Shown here one piece after another: positions 15,658-23,897 of a stretch of DNA of 64,000 nt. The notes under the pieces were generated by a model that was not told where the DNA came from, did not search any database, and saw only the letters and a list, made by a program, of their open reading frames with translations. The stretch is from Xanthobacter agilis. Lineage in GTDB: Bacteria > Pseudomonadota > Alphaproteobacteria > Rhizobiales > Xanthobacteraceae. Numbering within the stretch: position 1 is the first letter of the stretch; each line of letters opens with the position of its first letter. Made by a program: the position numbers and the translations under genes. The stretch spans positions 1 to 64,000 of the forward strand of contig NZ_JABWGX010000009.1 in NCBI RefSeq assembly GCF_021730435.1, written 5' to 3'.

Positions 15658-16659
15658 CTAGTTTTTCATTCTCGCCGTGCTCAGCGTCTGCGACGGGTAT
15701 TCGCCAAACTTGTCCAGATAGTATTTTGAGAAATTACCCAGGTTGGTGAAGCTGAAGGCCAGCGCGACATTGGTGACGGTCGTGTCTTCGTTGGCGGCCA
15801 TCAGCCGATCGCGGGCGGCATTCAGCCTCTCATTCCGGATCCAGGTGATGGGCGTGCAGCCGAAGCGTTTTTGAAAGGCATATTGCAGCGATCGTGTCGA
15901 CAAGCCGCTGATCTGCTCCAACTCTGTCATGCTGATGCGGTTGTCGAGGTGGGCGGCGATGTATTGGCAGGTCTGTTCCAGGCTCCCCATGATGCCGCTT
16001 GTCGCCGGCGTCTTCGCGGTCTCGGGAAAGAGACGCCCGCGGAGCATCATGGCGCAGATGGTGCGGTAGAAGAGGTCGTCGAGGCCCACGGCCGCCGCAG
16101 CCTGGCCATTCATCTGGCATGCATCCAAGGCCTTGCAGGCGCTGCGCAGCAGGAGGTCGAAATTCATCTCTCCCATGTCGAGGGACAGCACCGTCGGTCG
16201 CTCGAGATCCAGGCGCGCGTCGTCGGAGAGCATGGCGCGCGCGGTCTCCAGCACGCGCGCCTTGCCCCGCTTGGCGACGACGAGGGACCGGGATGAGCCG
16301 GTGCCAATCCGCTCTCCTTCCGGCGCCAGAAGCGCGTCGCGGGTGGGGTCGCGGCGGACATGCTCGCCATTCACGCGCGATTGGATGGCGCCACCGTCCA
16401 CCGGCATGAAAAAGGTGAGCTCGTTCGCATCCACGCGGGTTCGGATCGGCGTGTGTGTCAGGGCCGTGATTTTGAGACCGTTGACCACCACCGAGGATTG
16501 CTGGGTCGTGAAAGCCGCACTGTCACCAATGGCGTTGTATTCGGCGTGCCACCCTAACGCGCGCTGCATCTGCTCCTGCATCTGGAGAACGGACCAGACT
16601 TGAACCTTGGTCCGGTTTCCGAAGAGCAGAGGATAAAGGGTGGTCTTGGCTTCAGACAC
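15658..16659 (-). CDS. AraC-family transcriptional regulator
   Basis: 333 residues from GTG 16659, chosen because GGAGA lies nine bases upstream and because residues before it are not family-like. The C-terminal ~100 residues form the double helix-turn-helix: MTELEQISGLSTRSLQYAFQ, then FGCTPITWIRNERLNAARD, then VTNVALAFSFTNLGNFSKYY. The N-terminal ~220 residues are a probable effector or dimerisation domain with no recognised ligand pocket. The gene follows the zinc alcohol dehydrogenase on the same strand after 275 nt without a gene and may regulate it. Confidence 0.85.
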   Translation of the reverse strand: MSEAKTTLYPLLFGNRTKVQVWSVLQMQEQMQRALGWHAEYNAIGDSAAFTTQQSSVVVNGLKITALTHTPIRTRVDANELTFFMPVDGGAIQSRVNGEHVRRDPTRDALLAPEGERIGTGSSRSLVVAKRGKARVLETARAMLSDDARLDLERPTVLSLDMGEMNFDLLLRSACKALDACQMNGQAAAAVGLDDLFYRTICAMMLRGRLFPETAKTPATSGIMGSLEQTCQYIAAHLDNRISMTELEQISGLSTRSLQYAFQKRFGCTPITWIRNERLNAARDRLMAANEDTTVTNVALAFSFTNLGNFSKYYLDKFGEYPSQTLSTARMKN

Positions 16660-16934
16660 CGCGTATCTCCGCCCGCTGGCACGGGTGTTCGGTTCACCTT
16701 TGCGGCCGGTGAACATCGGCTTCGCTGCGCGGCGGAGGTGTTGGCGGAATATCTCTTTTCGGCATCCCAAGCCTCGTCTTTGCCTTGATCGCCAGCCGTA
16801 CTTGCGAGCCTGCCGCAGCTTCGAGAACGGTACCCCATGAAGGGATCTGCAAACAAGGGGTGCGTCGGTCCCTGGAACGCGACCCGCGACAGGCGGCGCG
16901 GGGAAAGGTCGCCTGTCGCGGGAGGAGGCCGGGG

Positions 16935-17987
16935 CTACAGGGTCGCCATGTCGATGACGAAGCGATACTTCACGTCGCTCTTCAGCATGCGCGCGAAGGC
17001 GGTCTCGATATCGCCCATGGCGATCATCTCGACATCGGCGGTGATGCCGCGGGCGGCGCAGAAGTCCAGCATCTCCTGGGTCTCGGCGATGCCGCCGATG
17101 AGCGAACCGCCGATGGAGCGGCGGCCGAAGATGAGGTTCGCGACCGCGGGCGAGGGGTGGGGCGAGGAGGGCACGCCCACCAGCGTCATGGCTCCGTCGC
17201 GCTTCAGCAGCGCCGTGAAGGCGTCCAGGTCGTGCGGCGCCGCCACCGTGTTCAGGATGAAGTCGAAGCTGCGGGCATGGGCCTTCATGTCTTCGGGATT
17301 GCGGGAGACCACCACCTCGTCGGCTCCCAGGTCGTGCGCGGCCTGGATTTTCGAGGCCGAGGTGGTGAATGCCACCACATGTGCGCCGAGCGCATGGGCG
17401 AGCTTCACGCCCATGTGGCCGAGACCGCCGATGCCGACGATGCCCACCTTCTTGCCGGGCCCGGCCTGCCAGTGGCGCAGCGGCGACCAGGTGGTGATGC
17501 CGGCGCACAGCAGGGGGGCGGTGGCGGCGAGGTCGGCCGCGTCATGGCTGATCTTGAGCGCGAAATGCTCGTCCACCGTCACGGCGCCGGAATAGCCGCC
17601 ATAGGTGGTCTCTCCCGAACCGTCCAGCCAGCCGTTGTAGGTCTGGAGGAAGCCATGGGGTCCCTCGCAATATTGCTCGAGACCGTCATCGCAGGAGAAG
17701 CAGTGGCGGCAACTGCCCACCATGCAGCCGACCCCCACCGTGTCCCCCACCTTGAACTTGCTCACGGCGTCGCCGATAGCCGTGACCCGGCCGACGATCT
17801 CGTGGCCGGGCACCATCGGATAACGCATGCCAGGCCATTCCCCCCGGGCCGCGTGAAGGTCGGAGTGGCACACCCCGCAATAGAGGATCTCGATGGCGAC
17901 ATCCTTGGCGCCGGGCTGGGCACGCTCGATCATGATCGGCGCCAGGGGAGAGGTGGCCGACTGCGCGGCGAAAGCTTTCGTTTTCAC
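16935..17987 (-). CDS. Zinc-dependent alcohol dehydrogenase (YahK/cinnamyl-alcohol dehydrogenase type)
   Basis: 350 residues from GTG 17987; AAAGGA sits eight bases upstream and the family N-terminus (VKTKAFAAQSATSPLAP) starts here, although ATG 18008 is in frame. The catalytic zinc site is seen in CGVCHSDLHAARGEWP and GHEIVGRV, the structural zinc lobe in CRHCFSCDDGLEQYCEG (four Cys), and the NADP-type dinucleotide fold in VGIVGIGGLGHMGVKLAHAL. Members are mostly NADPH-dependent aldehyde reductases of broad specificity. It is divergent from the AraC gene at 18323 with a direct-repeat site between them. Confidence 0.88.
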   Translation of the reverse strand: MKTKAFAAQSATSPLAPIMIERAQPGAKDVAIEILYCGVCHSDLHAARGEWPGMRYPMVPGHEIVGRVTAIGDAVSKFKVGDTVGVGCMVGSCRHCFSCDDGLEQYCEGPHGFLQTYNGWLDGSGETTYGGYSGAVTVDEHFALKISHDAADLAATAPLLCAGITTWSPLRHWQAGPGKKVGIVGIGGLGHMGVKLAHALGAHVVAFTTSASKIQAAHDLGADEVVVSRNPEDMKAHARSFDFILNTVAAPHDLDAFTALLKRDGAMTLVGVPSSPHPSPAVANLIFGRRSIGGSLIGGIAETQEMLDFCAARGITADVEMIAMGDIETAFARMLKSDVKYRFVIDMATL

Positions 17988-18231
17988 GATTTTGGTCCTT
18001 TGCTGCATGTGTAACCCGTCGTGCCGGCTGGCGCATTGGGCCCGCGGCGAGACGCGGATCGGGTGAGGGCGTGGCTCCTGAAGCCTCAATATGACGTGGC
18101 GTCGAAGGGGTCCACGGTGTTCGTACCGTTCGCCTGCGGTGTTGCTGGAGACAGGGGAATGGGGGCCGTGTGAGCCGAATGGGAATGGCCCTCAATCTGG
18201 CGCGGCGCGCGCCGCCGCACTATCGCGATGG

Positions 18232-18259
18232 TGCCAATCTTTTGTACGATCCTGCCAAT
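18232..18259. promoter_or_regulatory. Candidate AraC-type operator (direct repeat)
   Basis: TGCCAAT occurs at 18232-18238 and again at 18253-18259, exactly 21 bp apart. Same-face repeats two helical turns apart are the usual binding layout for AraC/XylS regulators, each half contacted by one monomer's two helix-turn-helices. They lie in the divergent region, 64-91 bp before the AraC start codon at 18323. Function is inferred. Confidence 0.4.
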
Positions 18260-18322
18260 GTGCAGTGCACCGGCTGTTGCAGCGGGAGGCATCGTGCGAT
18301 CACGGCGCAACGGAGGGCTGCG

Positions 18323-19207
18323 ATGCGCGAGCGTCTTGCAACCATGTGCGACATTGTGGAACGGCACGCCGTTGAGGAGCGGCAGCCGACGCCTGTGGAG
18401 GGCCTGACGCTGTTCCGGATGCGGACCAGCCTCCACCCGCTGCATGTTCTCTATTATCCGCGCCTTTGCATCATTCTGCACGGCAGCAAGAGCGTGAGCC
18501 TCGGTGACGCGGCGTTCGACATCGATCCGCGCACCTTCTTCCTGGTCGCGGCCGATCTTCCCGTTGCCTCGCGGGTGTTCGTCGCGTCGGATGGGCGGCC
18601 ACACCTGGCGCTGACCCTTGATCTCGACCGGGTCGTGTTGGCGCAGGTGCTCAGACATCTGCCGGCGCGGGCAGTGCCGGGCCTGCCGCCCGCCGGGCTC
18701 GTCACCGCGCCCATGCGGCTTGAGCTGCTGGAGCCGCTCGGCCGCCTGCTGGCGCTGCTCGATCGCCCGGACGCGTTGGATTTCCTGCGCCCTTTGATCC
18801 TGCAGGAGCTTTACTTCCACCTGCTGCGCAGCCCGCTGGGCGATACCCTCGTGCAGTTCGCCATGGGCGGCTCGCGCCTGTCTCAGATCGGCCGGGCGAC
18901 GGATTGGATCAAAGCCCGCTATGCCGAGCCCGTGAGCATCGAGGCGCTGGCGGAGCTGGCGGGAATGAGCGTGACCTCGTTCCACCGCCACTTCAAGGCT
19001 GTCACGCTGATGACGCCGCTTCAATACCGCACGCAGATCCGCCTGCAGGAGGCCCGGCGGCTGCTGCTCGCCGAGCGCCTGAGCGCGGGCGCGGCGGGAC
19101 TGGCCGTCGGCTATGACAGCCAGTCCCAGTTCAGCCGCGACTACAAGCGCATGTTCGGCACCCCGCCCGCCAGCGACACGGCGCGCCTCGTCGCCGCACA
19201 GGCTTGA
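18323..19207 (+). CDS. AraC-family transcriptional regulator (cupin-type N-terminal domain)
   Basis: 294 residues from ATG 18323, picked over an upstream in-frame start because CGGAGGG precedes it at good spacing. The N-terminal part fits the AraC_N domain (VLYYPRLCIILHGSKSVSLG, FFLVAADLPVASRV). The C-terminal DNA-binding region has SIEALAELAGMSVTSFHRHF and AAGLAVGYDSQSQFSRDYKR. Such regulators often lie divergent from an oxidoreductase they activate; here the partner is the zinc alcohol dehydrogenase. A terminator-like hairpin follows the stop codon. Confidence 0.88.
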   Translation: MRERLATMCDIVERHAVEERQPTPVEGLTLFRMRTSLHPLHVLYYPRLCIILHGSKSVSLGDAAFDIDPRTFFLVAADLPVASRVFVASDGRPHLALTLDLDRVVLAQVLRHLPARAVPGLPPAGLVTAPMRLELLEPLGRLLALLDRPDALDFLRPLILQELYFHLLRSPLGDTLVQFAMGGSRLSQIGRATDWIKARYAEPVSIEALAELAGMSVTSFHRHFKAVTLMTPLQYRTQIRLQEARRLLLAERLSAGAAGLAVGYDSQSQFSRDYKRMFGTPPASDTARLVAAQA

Positions 19208-19210
19208 GCA

Positions 19211-19240
19211 AAGACCCGTGAGTCAAGTTCACGGGCCTTT
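19211..19240 (+). terminator. Terminator-like hairpin between convergent genes
   Basis: CCCGTGA (19215-19221) pairs with TCACGGG (19229-19235), extended by AAAG/CTTT with one mismatch. It begins three bases after the AraC stop and lies before the end of the iron alcohol dehydrogenase gene, so it could serve both transcripts. Confidence 0.55.
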
Positions 19241-19268
19241 GGTATGAGGCGAAGGGGCGCCTGCGGCG

Positions 19269-20423
19269 TCAGTAGACGCTGTCGTAGATGCGTTCGATGT
19301 CGGCGCGGGTCATGTCGCGTGGATTGCAGGCGATCAGCCGGCGGATGCCGGTGTCCACCTCCTCCGCCATGGAGGGGATGGCATCGCGCGGGACGCCGAG
19401 GTCGCGCATGCGGATCTCGAGCCCCATGGCCGGAACCAGGGCTTCGACATTCGCCACCAGGGCTTCCGCCGCCTCGGCGTCGGAGGCGAAGCTGCGCCCC
19501 GGCAGGGTCTGGCGGGCGAGTTCCGCATAGAGCGGACCAGCCTCGGCCAAGTTGAAGCGCATGATGGGCGCCATGACGATGGCGTTGGAGTGGCCGTGCG
19601 GAACGTGATAGCGCGCGCCGAGCGGATAGGCGAGGGCGTGGATGGCGGCCACCGAGGCATTCACGAACGCCATGCCCGCCAGCAAAGAGCCCTGGAGCAT
19701 GGCGGCGCGGGCCTCCACGTTCCGGCCGTCCGCCACCACCGTGCGGATGTTGGCGGAGAGGAGTTGCAGCGCCTTCACAGCCAGCGCGTCCGCCAGCAGG
19801 TTCTTGGCGGTGCGGCTGGTATAGGCCTCAATGGCGTGCACCATGGCATCAAGGCCGGTGGCGGCGGTGATGCGCGGGGGCAGGCCGAGGGTCAGCTCGG
19901 GGTCGAGCAGCGCGACGTCGGGCAGGAGCTGCGGGGCATAGATGGCCTTCTTGCGGCCCTCGGCGTCGGTCACCACCGACACCCAGGTGACCTCGGAGCC
20001 GGTGCCGGCCGTGGTGGGCACCTGGATCAGGGGCGCGCGGGTGCCCGTGGCGAGGTTGGTGCCGTACATCTCGGCGATGGGCTGCTCGCTCTTGATCATC
20101 AGCGCCACCAGCTTCGCCGTGTCCAGCGAGGAGCCGCCGCCAATGCCGATGATGCCATCGGCCGCGAACGCCCGCGCGCGCGCCACGGCGGCCAGCACCA
20201 CCGCGACCGGCGGATCGGCTGCTACGTCCGAGAACACGTCGACGGCGATGCCGGCTTCGGCCAGGGACGCCTTGGCGGTGTCGGAAAAGCCCAGGGTGAC
20301 GATGCCGGGATCGCAGACGATGAGCACCCGCGTGGTGCCCAGCTCCTTCATCAGGCCGCCGAGGCGCTTCAGGCCACCGGCCTCGCTGACGATGCGGCGC
20401 ACGCTTCTGAACGTATAGTTCAT
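19269..20423 (-). CDS. Iron-containing alcohol dehydrogenase (first-listed paralogue, operon end)
   Basis: 384 residues, the usual length of group III (Fe-ADH) enzymes. The NAD-binding motif GIGGGSSLDTAKLVALM is followed by metal-ligand regions GLDAMVHAIEAYTS, AIHALAYPLGARYHVPHGHS and the fourth His in the last of these. These enzymes oxidise primary alcohols or reduce aldehydes with NAD(H) in the cytoplasm. It is the last gene of the long minus-strand operon, 51 nt after the aldehyde dehydrogenase, and is similar throughout to the second Fe-ADH at 22062-23231. The specific substrate is unknown. Confidence 0.9.
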   Translation of the reverse strand: MNYTFRSVRRIVSEAGGLKRLGGLMKELGTTRVLIVCDPGIVTLGFSDTAKASLAEAGIAVDVFSDVAADPPVAVVLAAVARARAFAADGIIGIGGGSSLDTAKLVALMIKSEQPIAEMYGTNLATGTRAPLIQVPTTAGTGSEVTWVSVVTDAEGRKKAIYAPQLLPDVALLDPELTLGLPPRITAATGLDAMVHAIEAYTSRTAKNLLADALAVKALQLLSANIRTVVADGRNVEARAAMLQGSLLAGMAFVNASVAAIHALAYPLGARYHVPHGHSNAIVMAPIMRFNLAEAGPLYAELARQTLPGRSFASDAEAAEALVANVEALVPAMGLEIRMRDLGVPRDAIPSMAEEVDTGIRRLIACNPRDMTRADIERIYDSVY

Positions 20424-20474
20424 GACACTATCCAGAGTTTTGAATGTTGTCGGGCCATCGAAAACAACCGTGCG

Positions 20475-21941
20475 TCAGTGGATGCCGCCAAGGCACATGT
20501 ATTTGATCTCCACGAAATCATCGACGCCGTACTTGGAGCCTTCACGTCCGATGCCGGATTCCTTGACGCCGCCGAAGGGCGCCACCTCGGTGGAAATGAT
20601 GCCTTCGTTGATGCCGAGGATGCCGTATTCCAGCGCTTCCGCCACGCGCCAGATGCGGCCGATGTCGCGGGCATAGAAATAGGCGGCGAGGCCGTATTGG
20701 GTATCATTGGCCATGCGGATGGCCTCGTCTTCGGTCTCGAACTTGAAGAGCGGTGCCACGGGGCCGAAGATCTCCTCGGAGAACAGTTCCATGTCCCGCG
20801 AGACCTCGGTGAGGATGGTGGGCGCGTAGAAATTGCCGCCGAGGGCGTGGGGCTTGCCGCCCACCAGAACCTTGGCGCCCTTCTCCACGGCGTCCTTCAC
20901 CAGCCGGTCCACCTTGGCGAAGCCCTTGGCGTTGATGAGCGGGCCGGTGGTGACGCCGGCCTCGACGCCCGGGCCGACCTTCATGGCGGAGACCGCCGCG
21001 GCGAGCTTCTCGGCAAAGGCGTCGTAAACGCCCGCCTGCACCACGATGCGGTTGGCGCACACGCAGGTTTGCCCGGCGTTGCGATACTTGGACATCATGG
21101 CCCCGGCCACCGCCGCGTCGAGGTCGGCGTCGTCGAACACGATGAAGGGCGCGTTGCCGCCCAGCTCCAGGCTCACCTTCTTCACGGTGCCGGCGCACTG
21201 GGACATGAGCAGCTTGCCGACCGGCGTGGAGCCGGTGAAGGAAAGTTTGCGCACGATGGGGTTGGCGGTCATCTCCCCGCCCACTGCGGCGCCCTGCTGG
21301 GCCGTCACCACATTGAAGACGCCGGCCGGCATGCCGGCCCGCTCGGCCAGCTCAGCCAGGGCGAGGGCGGACAAGGGGGTGTCCTCGCCGGGCTTCACCA
21401 CCGTGGTGCAGCCGGCGGCGAGCGCGGGCGCCACCTTGCGGGTGATCATGGCATTGGGGAAGTTCCAAGGGGTGATGGCCGCGACCACGCCGATGGGCTG
21501 CTTGATGACGATGATGCGCTTGTCGGCGCCGTGGCTCGGGATCACGTCGCCATAGATGCGCTTTCCCTCTTCCGCGAACCATTCGATGAACGAGGCGCCA
21601 TAGGCCACCTCGCCCCGCGCCTCGGTGAGCGGCTTGCCCTGCTCGGCGGTCATGATCTGCGCCAGGTCGTCCTGGGCGGCCATGATGAGCTCGAACCACC
21701 GGCGCAGGATGGCGGCGCGCTCCTTGGCGGTCTTGGCGCGCCAGGCGGGAAGCGCCTTGTCGGCGGCGGCGATGGCGCGGCGGGTTTCAGCAGCCCCCAT
21801 GTCCGGCACCTGGGCGAGCTCCGATCCGTCGGCCGGGTTGGTCACGGCGAAGGTCTTGGCCGTGTCGGCTGCGGTCCAGGCGCCGTCGATATAGGCTTTG
21901 TCGCGCAGCAGGGCGGCGTCGGCGAGGGTGGGAAGGGACAT
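20475..21941 (-). CDS. NAD(P)-dependent aldehyde dehydrogenase, succinate-semialdehyde dehydrogenase-like
   Basis: 488 residues from ATG 21941 (GAGGAGGC upstream; an ATG nine codons earlier lacks support). Signatures: AAITPWNFPNAMITRK for cofactor, FTGSTPVGKLL, the general-base Glu in LELGGNAPFIVFDDAD and the nucleophilic Cys in NAGQTCVCANRI. The CVCANR context is typical of the GabD/SSADH branch. It lies between two iron alcohol dehydrogenases, so it probably oxidises the aldehyde they make, e.g. a semialdehyde from a diol or hydroxy acid. That link is inference. Confidence 0.9.
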   Translation of the reverse strand: MSLPTLADAALLRDKAYIDGAWTAADTAKTFAVTNPADGSELAQVPDMGAAETRRAIAAADKALPAWRAKTAKERAAILRRWFELIMAAQDDLAQIMTAEQGKPLTEARGEVAYGASFIEWFAEEGKRIYGDVIPSHGADKRIIVIKQPIGVVAAITPWNFPNAMITRKVAPALAAGCTTVVKPGEDTPLSALALAELAERAGMPAGVFNVVTAQQGAAVGGEMTANPIVRKLSFTGSTPVGKLLMSQCAGTVKKVSLELGGNAPFIVFDDADLDAAVAGAMMSKYRNAGQTCVCANRIVVQAGVYDAFAEKLAAAVSAMKVGPGVEAGVTTGPLINAKGFAKVDRLVKDAVEKGAKVLVGGKPHALGGNFYAPTILTEVSRDMELFSEEIFGPVAPLFKFETEDEAIRMANDTQYGLAAYFYARDIGRIWRVAEALEYGILGINEGIISTEVAPFGGVKESGIGREGSKYGVDDFVEIKYMCLGGIH

Positions 21942-22018
21942 GGCGTTCAAGCCTCCTCGGCGGATCAAAGGGAAATCGCGGCGACGGCGGAATGCTCTGT
22001 CGCGGCGTGTGTCTTCAC

Positions 22019-22048
22019 CATGGCCCGGCGGCGTGCCGCCGGGCCATG
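22019..22048. terminator. Intra-operon 14-bp perfect hairpin
   Basis: CATGGCCCGGCGGC (22019-22032) and its exact complement at 22035-22048 are separated by only two bases. It lies in the 120-nt gap between the second iron alcohol dehydrogenase (stop at 22062) and the aldehyde dehydrogenase (start 21941). With no U-run it may be a partial terminator or a 3'-end stabiliser that changes gene dosage within the operon. Confidence 0.55.
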
Positions 22049-22061
22049 TGTCGCGCGGCGC

Positions 22062-23231
22062 TCAGAGCACCGATTGGTAGATGGCGAAGGCGTCGGCCTG
22101 GGTGACGGGGCGCGGGTTGTTCATCAAGAGCCGCTCCACCTTCATGGCGTCCACGGCGAGGCGCTCCAGGTCGGCTTCCGTCACGCCCACCTCGGCGAGG
22201 CGCTGGGCGAACGGCATGCGCGCCACCATCTCCTGCATGAAAGCGATGAAGGCATCGGCTGCGGCATATGCGCTGGCGAAGCGCTGGCCCGGCAGCACCA
22301 CGCCCGCCAGTTCCGCATAGAGCGTGGTCGCCGCTGGCTTGTTGAAGTGCAGCACGGGGGTCAGCACCAGCGCGTTGCTGAGGCCGTGGGGCACATGAAA
22401 ATGCCCGCCCAGCGGATAGGCCAGCGCGTGCACCGCCGCCACCGGCGCGTTGGCGAAGGCCATGCCCGCCAGCATGGACCCCTGGAGCATGGCGGATCGG
22501 GCGTCCACATCGGTTCCGTCGGCGATCACGCGGTCCATGTTGCCGGCAAGCAGGCGCAGCGCCTGGAGCGCGAGCGCGTCGGAGACGGCGTTCTTCTTAT
22601 GCTTGCTGGTGTAGGCCTCGATGGCGTGCACCATGGCGTCGATGCCGGTGGCCGCCGTCACCGGCGCGGGGAGGCCGAGGGTGAGGCTCGCATCCAGCAG
22701 CGCGATGTCCGGATAGAGCAGGGGGCTCACCACGCCCTTCTTCTCATGGGTTGGCGTGGTGACGATGGAAATGGGTGTGACTTCCGATCCGGTGCCGGCG
22801 GTGGTGGGCACCTGGATCAGGGGCAGGCGCGGCCCATGGGCGAGACCGATGCCGTAGATGTCCGGCAGGGCCTGGGGCGCGCCGACCAGCAGCGCCACCA
22901 GCTTGGCCGTATCCATGGAGCTGCCGCCGCCGATGCCGATGATGACGTCGGCGCCTGCCGCGCGCGCCGCGTCCACGGTGGCGAGCACCACCGCTTCCGG
23001 CGGGTCTGCCTGAACGTCGGTGAAGACCTCGACCGGCTGGCCGGCGGCGGCGAAGGCCGCCAGCACCGGCGCCAGCACACCGGACTTCACGAGGCCCGCA
23101 TCGGTGACGATCATGGGCGCCTTGGCGCCGAGCCCGGCGGCCAGCGCCGGCAGGCGGCTGGCGCCACCGGTTTCTTGGATCACATGGGGCGTGGTTTCAA
23201 AGGAGAAGTTCAGGGTCATTTCGGATGCCAT
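22062..23231 (-). CDS. Iron-containing alcohol dehydrogenase (second paralogue)
   Basis: 389 residues. GIGGGSSMDTAKLVALL is the NAD site; GIDAMVHAIEAYTSKHKKNA and AVHALAYPLGGHFHVPHGLS hold the iron-ligand Asp/His set. It aligns end to end with the Fe-ADH at 19269-20423, with the same spacing of motifs, so the pair arose by duplication, though not recently. It starts 21 nt after livF. ATG 23231 is used; a second ATG five codons later is equally possible. Confidence 0.9.
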   Translation of the reverse strand: MASEMTLNFSFETTPHVIQETGGASRLPALAAGLGAKAPMIVTDAGLVKSGVLAPVLAAFAAAGQPVEVFTDVQADPPEAVVLATVDAARAAGADVIIGIGGGSSMDTAKLVALLVGAPQALPDIYGIGLAHGPRLPLIQVPTTAGTGSEVTPISIVTTPTHEKKGVVSPLLYPDIALLDASLTLGLPAPVTAATGIDAMVHAIEAYTSKHKKNAVSDALALQALRLLAGNMDRVIADGTDVDARSAMLQGSMLAGMAFANAPVAAVHALAYPLGGHFHVPHGLSNALVLTPVLHFNKPAATTLYAELAGVVLPGQRFASAYAAADAFIAFMQEMVARMPFAQRLAEVGVTEADLERLAVDAMKVERLLMNNPRPVTQADAFAIYQSVL

Positions 23232-23252
23232 GGATGCAGGGGCGGGAACCGG

Positions 23253-23897
23253 TCAGTGGGCAGTGACCACGCCGCGCTCGATGTGGAATACCTGATCGAC
23301 GAGATCGGACGAATGGGTCGCGTCGGATTCCGAGAGAAGCACGCACAGGCCCTCGTTGCGCAACGTGCCGATCACCTCGGTGAGGCGGCGCGAGAGCACC
23401 GGCGCCACGCCCTCGAACGGCTCATCGAGCAGCAGCAGGCGCCGGCCCGGCATCAGCGCGCGGCCGAGCGCCACCAGCTTCTGCTGGCCGCCGGACAGTT
23501 GGAGCGCCTTGCGGTCGCGATACTGGGCGATTTCCGGCATCAGCGAATAGATCCAGTCGAGCCGCGCCGGCGCGTCCTTCAGCTTGTTGGCCCAGGCCGG
23601 CATCAGAATGTTCTCTTCCACCGTGAGGGTGGGGATCAGGCGCCGGTCTTCCGGCAGGTAGCTGATGCCCATGCGGGCCCGGTGATGGGCCTCCTTGTCG
23701 CCGATGGAGGCGCCGTCGAACACGATCTTTCCGGAAAGGGAGGTGAGCCCCATGATGGAGCGGATCAAGGTGGTCTTGCCGGCGCCGTTGCGGCCGATGA
23801 GGCCCACCATCCGGCCCGAGGGAACCTCCATGGAGACATCCCGCAAGATCGGGATGCCGGCGATGGATACGTCGAGATTGGAGATGGCGAGGGTCAT
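23253..23897 (-). CDS. livF: Branched-chain-type ABC transporter ATP-binding protein LivF
   Basis: 214 residues from ATG 23897, which overlaps the livG stop by four bases. Walker A GRNGAGKTTL, signature LSGGQQKLVALGRAL and Walker B LLLLDEPFEG are present, in the compact LivF layout. It is shorter than typical LivF (about 230-240) but nothing essential is missing. It powers uptake with LivG through LivH/LivM. The operon context (dehydrogenases, not amino-acid enzymes) makes the substrate uncertain, so the symbol denotes family rather than specificity. Confidence 0.88.
   Translation of the reverse strand: MTLAISNLDVSIAGIPILRDVSMEVPSGRMVGLIGRNGAGKTTLIRSIMGLTSLSGKIVFDGASIGDKEAHHRARMGISYLPEDRRLIPTLTVEENILMPAWANKLKDAPARLDWIYSLMPEIAQYRDRKALQLSGGQQKLVALGRALMPGRRLLLLDEPFEGVAPVLSRRLTEVIGTLRNEGLCVLLSESDATHSSDLVDQVFHIERGVVTAH

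Noticed and set aside
16660-17508. N-terminal extension of the AraC gene at 15658
   Set aside because: The upstream part of that frame is a same-strand shadow of the dehydrogenase gene (Arg/His-rich, no domain). GTG 16659 has a ribosome site and begins the family-like sequence.
16785-18014. A long plus-strand frame opposite the zinc alcohol dehydrogenase
   Set aside because: Antisense shadow; composition is His/Gly/Ala-biased and no motif is present.
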